Assembly: GCA_030642405.1 (NCBI GenBank)
Contig: DAOWNV010000171.1
Location: forward strand, 1 to 6,325
Source: Desulfosarcina sp.
Lineage (GTDB): Bacteria; Desulfobacterota; Desulfobacteria; Desulfobacterales; Desulfosarcinaceae
Length of the DNA: 6,325 nucleotides
Direction: 5' to 3'
Made by a program: the position numbers and the translations under genes. Of the stretch, positions 1 to 4,527 are shown in pieces. Under the pieces are notes generated by a model. The model saw only the letters and a list, made by a program, of their open reading frames with translations, was not told the DNA's origin and did no database searches. Position 1 is the stretch's first letter; each line of letters begins with the position of its first letter.

Positions 1-494
1 GCATAGGCATCCTCCGGCATTCCAGAAATATGGATGATTTCAACCTTCTCCTTGATGCCATCGATAAACACCACTGTATCGTGATTGGTTTTCCCGGTTA
101 TTTGCAGGGCGTCGAAACCGGAAAATTTCAGATAAGGTCCGAAATAGCCGCCGACATTGGAGTCTATGACCGTTCCAGTGAGCGGTGACAACGTGGTCAC
201 TATGCTTTTCCCTGAACCGGGATAAGCCGGCGTTCCCCCCATGGGACCCGATGAAATGCAAATGGCGTTTTCCGGATCTTTCCATTTTGTCTCTTTGGAT
301 ACTGAATTCCATAACAACCACAGATCGAAACCTTTTCCACCGATAAACGTCTTTTTTACCTGCTCCTCTATGGGTACACTTACAATCGCTCCTGTGCTTA
401 AATCTATGTTCAAATAGTGATTGGTATACCCTTTATCAACACCACATCGCTGGTAGGAATAGGTTCGGATCACGGTTGTTGTTAATGATTGCAT
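1..494 (-). CDS. Aldehyde:ferredoxin oxidoreductase family protein, N-terminal part (cut by window edge)
   Basis: Reading leftwards from the ATG at 494-492 gives 164 codons with no stop; the rest lies beyond the left edge. The protein matches the N-terminal domain of tungsten-pterin aldehyde:ferredoxin oxidoreductases, which oxidise aldehydes to carboxylic acids in the cytoplasm and pass electrons to ferredoxin. Visible marks are IGGKGFDLWLLWN (about residues 51-63), SSGPMGGTPAYPGSGKS (81-97) and SNVGGYFGPYLKFSGFDAL (112-130), all in the pterin-binding N-terminal domain. The Cys residues that bind the 4Fe-4S cluster in this family lie further on and are not visible. The start is supported by AGGAG at 506-502, 7 bases before the ATG. 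About 20-25 residues precede the usual family start, including QRCGVDKGY, a form I associate with sulfate-reducer homologues. Diverges from proC. Family call is firm; substrate is unknown. The benzoyl-CoA reductase subunit BamB is a relative but fits less well. Confidence 0.9.
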   Translation of the reverse strand, partial: MQSLTTTVIRTYSYQRCGVDKGYTNHYLNIDLSTGAIVSVPIEEQVKKTFIGGKGFDLWLLWNSVSKETKWKDPENAICISSGPMGGTPAYPGSGKSIVTTLSPLTGTVIDSNVGGYFGPYLKFSGFDALQITGKTNHDTVVFIDGIKEKVEIIHISGMPEDAY

Positions 495-497
495 TTA

Positions 498-507
498 CTC
501 TCTCCTT
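498..507 (-). promoter_or_regulatory. Ribosome binding site of the AOR gene
   Basis: On the minus strand this reads AAGGAGAGAG, a near-perfect Shine-Dalgarno sequence. The AGGAG core is 7 bases before the ATG at 494. It fixes the start of the partial oxidoreductase gene. Confidence 0.8.
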
Positions 508-530
508 ATATATCAAAACAATGATTTCCC

Positions 531-562
531 TTGACAGAACAAATGGGGAAAACGTAGGTCAA
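531..562. promoter_or_regulatory. Possible face-to-face divergent promoter or operator (TTGAC...GTCAA)
   Basis: The 106-base gap between the divergent AOR and proC genes holds TTGACA at 531-536, reading towards proC. On the other strand it holds TTGACC (562-557), reading towards the AOR gene. Each resembles a -35 box, and together they form an inverted repeat with 5-base arms (531-535 and 558-562) and a 22-base spacer. Neither has a good -10 box at 16-18 bases: GTAGGT lies at 554-559 on the plus strand and TTCTGT at 539-534 on the minus strand. It could be a shared promoter region, a regulator site, or chance. Confidence 0.2.
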
Positions 563-600
563 CCCTTACTAACGATATAAACCAAAAGGAGAAAAAATCA

Positions 601-1455
601 ATGTTAAACGACAAAAAAATCGGTATGATCGGAACTGGAAACATGGGCAGCGCACTCATTGACGGACTGATCCGATCCGGTGCAACAACTGCCGACAACA
701 TCCTGTGCTCAGATGCCAGTGAGAGGCAATTGGAACAAATCAAAGAAAAATACCAGGTTGAAACAACTACGGACAATGTTGAAGTCGTCAAGAAGTCGGA
801 CATCGTCATTTACGCCATCAAACCACAGATTATGGCCGGCGTACTCAAGGAGACTGCCAGCCATCTGAATATGGATAAATTAATCATATCCATCGCCGCC
901 GGTGTTCCCCTGGCCGCCATCGAGTCCATGTTAAACAGGGATCTTCGTCTGATCCGGGCCATGCCAAACGTTGCTGTAGCTGTCCGTGAAGGTGCCACTG
1001 CCATCGCAGCAGGTGATCACGCCAACGAAGAGGATGTCAAACTGGCCATGGAGATTTTCGATTCAGTCGGGAAATCCATTTTTCTAAAAGAAAACTACCT
1101 GATGGATGCCATCACTGGGTTAAGTGGCAGTGGACCCGCCTATATTTTTTTGATTGTCGATGCCCTGGCCGATGCCGGTGTAAAAATGGGACTTTCTCGT
1201 AAAGATGCCCTGCTCCTCTCCTCCCAGACCATCCTTGGAGCCGCCAAACTGCTTCAGGAAACCGGCGCACACCCCGGCCAGTTAAAAGACTCAGTCACAT
1301 CCCCGGGCGGGACAGCTATCGCCGGTCTTCATACATTAGAAAAAGGAGGGCTTCGCACAACATTGATCAATGCAGTTGAGGCGGCAACCAACCGGTCCAA
1401 GGAACTGGGTGAAGCAATGATAAAAAATTTTGCCGATGGTCAGCCACAACCATAA
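601..1455 (+). CDS. proC: Pyrroline-5-carboxylate reductase
   Basis: Cytoplasmic enzyme for the last step of proline synthesis: NAD(P)H-dependent reduction of 1-pyrroline-5-carboxylate to L-proline. At 284 residues it has the normal length of the family. The N-terminal Rossmann motif is IGMIGTGNMGSALI (residues 7-20). It is followed by YAIKPQ (71-76), ISIAAGVPL (96-104) and RAMPN (119-123). The C-terminal dimerisation and substrate domain contains GLSGSGPAYIF (173-183) and the ProC signature DSVTSPGGTAIAGL (230-243). The ATG is preceded by AAAGGAG at 585-591 with 9 bases between, so the start is secure. The gene diverges from the AOR gene. It is followed by about 100 bases that carry a separate promoter candidate for the next operon, and no clear terminator is visible after it. 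Confidence 0.97.
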   Translation: MLNDKKIGMIGTGNMGSALIDGLIRSGATTADNILCSDASERQLEQIKEKYQVETTTDNVEVVKKSDIVIYAIKPQIMAGVLKETASHLNMDKLIISIAAGVPLAAIESMLNRDLRLIRAMPNVAVAVREGATAIAAGDHANEEDVKLAMEIFDSVGKSIFLKENYLMDAITGLSGSGPAYIFLIVDALADAGVKMGLSRKDALLLSSQTILGAAKLLQETGAHPGQLKDSVTSPGGTAIAGLHTLEKGGLRTTLINAVEAATNRSKELGEAMIKNFADGQPQP

Positions 1456-1496
1456 CAGATTGAAGGGGTTACCTTGCACTTTACCGCCACCCTGTC

Positions 1497-1525
1497 TTGC
1501 CGAAGTCGGGAAACATGTTTATAGT
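1497..1525 (+). promoter_or_regulatory. Sigma70-type promoter candidate for the redox operon
   Basis: TTGCCG (1497-1502) and TATAGT (1520-1525) are separated by exactly 17 bases, matching the -35/-10 consensus at 4/6 and 5/6 positions. Transcription would start near 1532, leaving a leader of about 28 bases before the ATG at 1560 with its GGAG ribosome site at 1549-1552. This is a pattern match only. Its position between proC and the three-gene operon is right. It also argues against translation starting at the in-frame TTG at 1497. Confidence 0.5.
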
Positions 1526-1559
1526 ATCTCAACAATATTTGAATCTTTGGAGTAGACGG

Positions 1560-2009
1560 ATGAACCTCAATAAATCTTTGATTGTTACAGTTGCAACCAT
1601 CCTCGTCAGGAGTGTGCTTGGAGCTATATTCATCTACGCCAGCCTGGACAAAATTGCCGACCCGACTGCATTTGCCAAGATTATAACCAATTATCAGGTT
1701 CTCCCACAGTTGCTGGTATCAGCTACGGCCGTTTTCCTTCCATGGGTTGAAGTTACCTGTGGCCTGGCACTGGTTTTCGGCCGATTCGAAAAAGGTGCGG
1801 CAATGCTGATAATCCTGATGATGGCGGTTTTTATAGGGATTCACTTCTACAACGGATACCGGGGATTGGATATTGCCTGCGGGTGTTTTTCGCTCTCTAC
1901 GAAAGAGCCATCGAATATCGCAATGAATGCTGTCAGGAATCTGACACTCCTTACAGCCGGGATTTGGGTGCTGTTTTACACAAAACTGCGGCAGTCGGAA
2001 CCTGCATGA
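1560..2009 (+). CDS. MauE/DoxX-like redox-associated membrane protein
   Basis: A 149-residue inner-membrane protein with about four hydrophobic helices (residues 7-28, 48-71, 79-97 and 123-140). It has the layout of the MauE/DoxX family. The loop after helix 3 carries YRGLDIACGCFSLS, with paired cysteines C107 and C109, a typical feature of MauE-like proteins. A further cysteine, C67, sits in helix 2. MauE is known from methylamine dehydrogenase maturation, where with the thioredoxin-like MauD it is needed for disulfide formation in the small subunit. No mau structural genes are visible here, so a general thiol-redox role is inferred. The frame is open back to a TTG at 1497. I chose the ATG at 1560 because GGAG at 1549-1552 sits 7 bases upstream, the added residues would be polar, and a promoter covers the TTG. 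First gene of an operon, 27 bases before the CcdA gene. Confidence 0.8.
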   Translation: MNLNKSLIVTVATILVRSVLGAIFIYASLDKIADPTAFAKIITNYQVLPQLLVSATAVFLPWVEVTCGLALVFGRFEKGAAMLIILMMAVFIGIHFYNGYRGLDIACGCFSLSTKEPSNIAMNAVRNLTLLTAGIWVLFYTKLRQSEPA

Positions 2010-2036
2010 CAATCAACCCAGAGGATAACCACTCCT

Positions 2037-2735
2037 ATGCTTACTGAATCGATCTCATACCCGGCAGCGTTGGTCGCCGGGCTGCTATCATTTTTTTCAC
2101 CTTGTATTTTGCCGCTGATACCGGCTTATTTTACATTTATTACCGGATTGTCCCTGGACGAACTGACCAACACACAAAATTCCAAGATTCGAGCGCGAGT
2201 GATCCGATCAACGTTGAGTTATGTTCTCGGTTTTTCCCTGGTATTTATTCTTATGGGTGCGTCAGCTTCTCTAATCGGGGGAGCCGTCTACAAATACCGG
2301 GACGGGATACGAATGTTCGGCGGAGTGCTGATACTCCTTTTCGGAATTCATATGACAGGCCTCTACCGGTTTAAAATCTTAGACTTCGAACGTCGGCTTC
2401 ACGTACAAAAAAAACCCCTTCACTTTCTTGGAACTTTTTTCGTAGGAATGGCATTCGGCGCAGGATGGAGCCCCTGCATCGGCCCCCTTTTGGGATCGAT
2501 TCTCATCGTGGCGGGCAGTCAAGAAACCGTGCTCAACGGAATCGGGTTGCTGTCCGTTTACGCTGCAGGATTAGCTATCCCATTTCTCATACTATCCATT
2601 TTCATCAACTCTTTATTGACCTTTTTAAAAAAAACAACATGGTTGATCAGGTCTATTAACATTTCAGCAGGTGTGCTTCTGCTTATCCTCGGTCTGCTTC
2701 TGGTAACCAATAAGCTGAGTTTAATCACCACATAG
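2037..2735 (+). CDS. ccdA: CcdA-type cytochrome c biogenesis / thiol-disulfide transporter, six-helix membrane protein
   Basis: Inner-membrane protein that takes reducing equivalents from cytoplasmic thioredoxin and hands them to periplasmic thioredoxin-like proteins. It corresponds to the central membrane (beta) domain of DsbD. At 232 residues it has the length of stand-alone CcdA. Six hydrophobic segments are visible, at about residues 8-35, 58-82, 92-110, 129-158, 166-195 and 203-224. The two reactive cysteines lie in the expected places: FFSPCILPLIPAY in helix 1 (C23) and GAGWSPCIGPLLGSIL in helix 4 (C147), each in the characteristic Pro-Cys context. GAGGA-like GAGGA at 2021-2025 precedes the ATG by 11 bases. 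It lies 27 bases after the MauE-like gene and 13 bases before the secreted thioredoxin-fold gene, which is its probable periplasmic partner. The ccdA name rests on family resemblance; the final target of the electrons is not shown. Confidence 0.9.
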   Translation: MLTESISYPAALVAGLLSFFSPCILPLIPAYFTFITGLSLDELTNTQNSKIRARVIRSTLSYVLGFSLVFILMGASASLIGGAVYKYRDGIRMFGGVLILLFGIHMTGLYRFKILDFERRLHVQKKPLHFLGTFFVGMAFGAGWSPCIGPLLGSILIVAGSQETVLNGIGLLSVYAAGLAIPFLILSIFINSLLTFLKKTTWLIRSINISAGVLLLILGLLLVTNKLSLITT

Positions 2736-2748
2736 GAATTATTGAGAA

Positions 2749-3228
2749 ATGAAAAAACAATTTTCTACGTCAATACTTGCAAATGCTCTGGTACTTACCA
2801 TGTTCATTACGGCCGTTGCGGAAAATTCAGCACTGGCCGATGGTGGTGATATCCAATGGCTTTCCTATGCTGAAGGCAGACAGCGGGGAGAAGCCGAACA
2901 AAAAAAGGTCTTTGTTGTCTTTGAGGCCGATTGGTGCCGGTATTGCCACCAAATGGAAAAAGAAACGTTCAGTGATTCAGCAGTCATCTCCTATGTTAAC
3001 CGGAATTTTATACCGGTCCGCGTTAACTCGGACAAAGAGAGTCAAATCGCTGCCAAGTATAACGTCAGGGGCCTTCCCAGCACCTGGTTCATCTCCGAAA
3101 AAGGAGACCGGATCGGAAATCGTCCCGGTTACATCACGACTGCCGATATGCTGAACATCCTCAAATACATCGGAACCGACAGCTATCTTACCATTAGCTT
3201 CAAAGATTTTATTACAAAGAAAAAATGA
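2749..3228 (+). CDS. Secreted thioredoxin-fold protein, DsbD-gamma-like
   Basis: A 159-residue exported thiol oxidoreductase. Residues 1-30 form a signal peptide (MKKQ, then a hydrophobic stretch, ending NSALA before DGG), so the protein acts in the periplasm or tethered to the membrane. The active site is FEADWCRYCHQMEKETFSD, with redox cysteines C63 and C66. The cis-proline loop is VRGLPSTWF, with P110. The pattern ADWC-x2-C-x4-EK-x-TFSD closely resembles the C-terminal gamma domain of DsbD, more than DsbA or TlpA. It follows the CcdA gene by 13 bases, and AGGA at 2734-2737 overlaps the CcdA stop codon, suggesting coupled translation. The likely role is to accept electrons from CcdA and reduce periplasmic partners such as apocytochrome c thiols or mis-oxidised proteins; the partner is not identified. 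The gene ends only 8 bases before a convergent gene, with no terminator visible. Confidence 0.88.
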   Translation: MKKQFSTSILANALVLTMFITAVAENSALADGGDIQWLSYAEGRQRGEAEQKKVFVVFEADWCRYCHQMEKETFSDSAVISYVNRNFIPVRVNSDKESQIAAKYNVRGLPSTWFISEKGDRIGNRPGYITTADMLNILKYIGTDSYLTISFKDFITKKK

Positions 3229-3236
3229 CGATACAT

Positions 3237-3497
3237 TCAACTATTTCCCATTGAATCCCTTTTGATCGAACGAATGAACAGGGAAACGAGAAGGAATAAA
3301 GAGAGAAATCCCGCCAGGCAGGGGATCCAAATAAATGCCTTGTACTCGGGTGTCTCCAGGGATGCGGCAATACCAAACATGCTGAACAGCAATACCACCA
3401 AAGAAAAAATCAGGGTCAGCAATATAGCAAGTTCCGTATCGTACCATGGAATAAACGCCTTGCGAAAAAGCAACTCATTTTTTATTTTCACCTTCAT
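3237..3497 (-). CDS. Small two-helix membrane protein of unknown function
   Basis: An 86-residue protein with two strongly hydrophobic segments (about residues 23-45 and 54-76). They are separated by a short polar loop, SLETPEYKA, and flanked by a basic N-terminus (MKVKIKNE) and a basic tail (FIRSIKRDSMGNS). The positive ends place both termini in the cytoplasm. The start at 3497 is chosen because GGAAAGG lies about 3 bases before this ATG. The frame stays open upstream (ATG at 3515, and further to 3674), but those starts lack a ribosome site and would overlap the lipoprotein gene. I recall similar short proteins with a WYD...ETPEYK layout in deltaproteobacteria, but I assign no function. It lies antisense between two plus-strand genes, 8 bases from the thioredoxin stop and 24 bases from the ChaN-like start. 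The plus-strand reading of this region (3262-3531) is polar, Arg/Asn-rich and looks like a shadow. Confidence 0.65.
   Translation of the reverse strand: MKVKIKNELLFRKAFIPWYDTELAILLTLIFSLVVLLFSMFGIAASLETPEYKAFIWIPCLAGFLSLFLLVSLFIRSIKRDSMGNS
3460..3488 (+). promoter_or_regulatory. Weak promoter candidate for the ChaN-like lipoprotein gene
   Basis: TTGCGA (3460-3465) and TATTTT (3483-3488) are 17 bases apart, each matching the sigma70 consensus at 4/6 positions. The start of transcription would fall near 3495, ahead of the GGAG at 3508-3511. The site lies inside the 5' part of the opposing small membrane gene, the only place a promoter for the lipoprotein gene could fit. Pattern match only. Confidence 0.3.
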
Positions 3498-3521
3498 GCC
3501 CTTTCCTGGAGCCATCAGCAA

Positions 3522-4490
3522 ATGTCCATAGTCAATTACCAACAGCCGGATACCACGAAAAAACGGATCTCCCTTCGATACCTGCTTAGCTCTGTTGTAA
3601 TTATGGTTGCAATTAGTTACAGCGGGTGTGCTGTAAAACCTAAAACACTGTCCATCAAGGACAACCCAATGCATCTAACGCAAGACACGATTCTACAAAC
3701 AGAAACTATGTCTGAGATATATAGTCAGGAGTTACTACATCACCTGACGGATACCAGGGTAATCTATGTCGGGGAGAACCATCGGAATCCAGCCCACCAC
3801 GCCATCCAGTTAACCGTAATCAAAGCTCTTTCCCAAAACAATCCGGATCTGACCATTGGGATGGAAATGTTCGATCATACCTACCAGCCGGTCCTGGATC
3901 AATGGACCGCCGGAGAGATCAGCGAAACTACATTTATCGCGAAATCACACTGGTATGCAAACTGGCGCTTCGATTACGGTCTGTATCGCGATATCTTGGA
4001 ATTTGCAAAAGAAAAAGGGATTCGAATCATAGCCTTGAATGTGCCCTTTCACATACCCGGTAAAATCAGCGTAGGTGGTATCATTAGTCTTTCAGAGGAA
4101 GACCGCAGACACCTGCCTGATGTCATTTATACCAATGAAACCGACCATCGAGCATATGTTGAAGAAATTTTCAGCATGCACACCATCAGAGGTCGAAATA
4201 ACTTCGACTACTTCTACGAAGCCCAATGCACCTGGGAAGATGCCATGGCCGAAGCCATTGCAGACAATCTGGGATCTGGAAAGATGGTTGTACTGGTGGG
4301 CAATGGGCACATCATAAAAAAATTCGGCGTGCCGAACCGAGCGTTTGGACGCAACGGCGCCTCATTCAATACAATCTACACGGTATCGGTGGGTGCGGAG
4401 GCTGATCCGGCCTGGGGCGATTTTCTTTGGGTAACCCAAGAGCCGCCTATGCCTCGAATGGGAATGAGTCACGGAAAAATAAAAAAATAA
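3522..4490 (+). CDS. ChaN-like putative haem-binding lipoprotein
   Basis: A 322-residue exported lipoprotein of the ChaN family (Tiki/TraB/EreA-like fold), whose Campylobacter member binds haem. A basic n-region (KKRISLR) and a hydrophobic stretch lead to ISYSGC, with the lipidated cysteine at C36 and Ala at +2, which would favour the outer membrane. The Tyr at -3 is unusual for a lipobox. Family marks are VIYVGENHRNPAHH (residues 80-93), IGMEMFD (112-118), the Trp/Tyr-rich SHWYANWRFDYGLY (142-155), ALNVP (171-175), YEAQCTWEDAMAEAIA (232-247) and VVLVGNGHI (256-264). The GENH and GNGH motifs hold the superfamily's conserved Glu and His residues. GGAG at 3508-3511 is 10 bases before the ATG. 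It follows the thiol-redox operon on the same strand but is separated by an antisense gene, so it probably has its own promoter. Haem binding is known for some relatives and only inferred here. Confidence 0.87.
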   Translation: MSIVNYQQPDTTKKRISLRYLLSSVVIMVAISYSGCAVKPKTLSIKDNPMHLTQDTILQTETMSEIYSQELLHHLTDTRVIYVGENHRNPAHHAIQLTVIKALSQNNPDLTIGMEMFDHTYQPVLDQWTAGEISETTFIAKSHWYANWRFDYGLYRDILEFAKEKGIRIIALNVPFHIPGKISVGGIISLSEEDRRHLPDVIYTNETDHRAYVEEIFSMHTIRGRNNFDYFYEAQCTWEDAMAEAIADNLGSGKMVVLVGNGHIIKKFGVPNRAFGRNGASFNTIYTVSVGAEADPAWGDFLWVTQEPPMPRMGMSHGKIKK

Positions 4491-4508
4491 AAGAGACCTA
4501 TCTCTTTT
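4474..4508 (-). terminator. Intrinsic terminator of nrdJ (possibly bidirectional)
   Basis: AAAAGAGA (4489-4496) and TCTCTTTT (4501-4508) form a perfect 8-base-pair stem with the 4-base loop CCTA. Read on the minus strand, the stem is followed directly by ATTTTTTTATTTTT, a strong U-tract, about 20 bases after the nrdJ stop codon. On the plus strand the stem begins within the stop codon of the lipoprotein gene, and only the T residues in its own right arm could serve as a U-tract, so termination in that direction would be weaker. The stem is AT-rich (two G-C pairs). Confidence 0.6.
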
Positions 4509-4527
4509 CAGTATAACCATCTTATTT

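Noticed and set aside
40..321. Minus-strand open frame inside the AOR gene
   Set aside because: It is an offset frame of the AOR gene, rich in Arg/His and without family features; the overlapping frame from 494 gives a clear AOR domain.
531..581. TTGACA at 531 with TATAAA at 576 as a proC promoter
   Set aside because: The spacing is about 39 bases, far too long, and TATAAA would place the transcription start on the ribosome binding site.
513..1004. Two minus-strand open frames (513-809 and 810-1004) opposite proC
   Set aside because: They are antisense shadows of a confidently identified proC, without ribosome sites or recognisable features.
1456..1496. Terminator after proC
   Set aside because: I found no stem followed by a T-tract here; the stretch holds no hairpin I can support.
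1497..1559. Longer N-terminus of the MauE-like protein from the TTG at 1497
   Set aside because: The added 21 residues are not hydrophobic or family-like, the TTG lies in a promoter candidate, and the ATG at 1560 has a well-placed GGAG.
1719..2659. Open frames at 1719-2012 (minus), 2102-2374 (plus) and 2465-2659 (plus)
   Set aside because: They lie inside the MauE-like and CcdA genes, and their composition (Arg/Pro/Ser-rich, no domains) is that of shadow frames.
2977..3240. Minus-strand open frame opposite the thioredoxin-fold gene
   Set aside because: Its antisense partner is a clear CxxC protein with a signal peptide; this frame shows no ribosome site or family marks.
3262..3531. Plus-strand frame opposite the small membrane protein
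   Set aside because: The product is polar and low in structure, with no ribosome site; the minus strand has two clear membrane helices and a ribosome site.
3498..3674. N-terminal extension of the small membrane protein back to 3674 or to the ATG at 3515
   Set aside because: The extension would overlap the lipoprotein gene, shows no ribosome site at either start, and adds non-family-like sequence.
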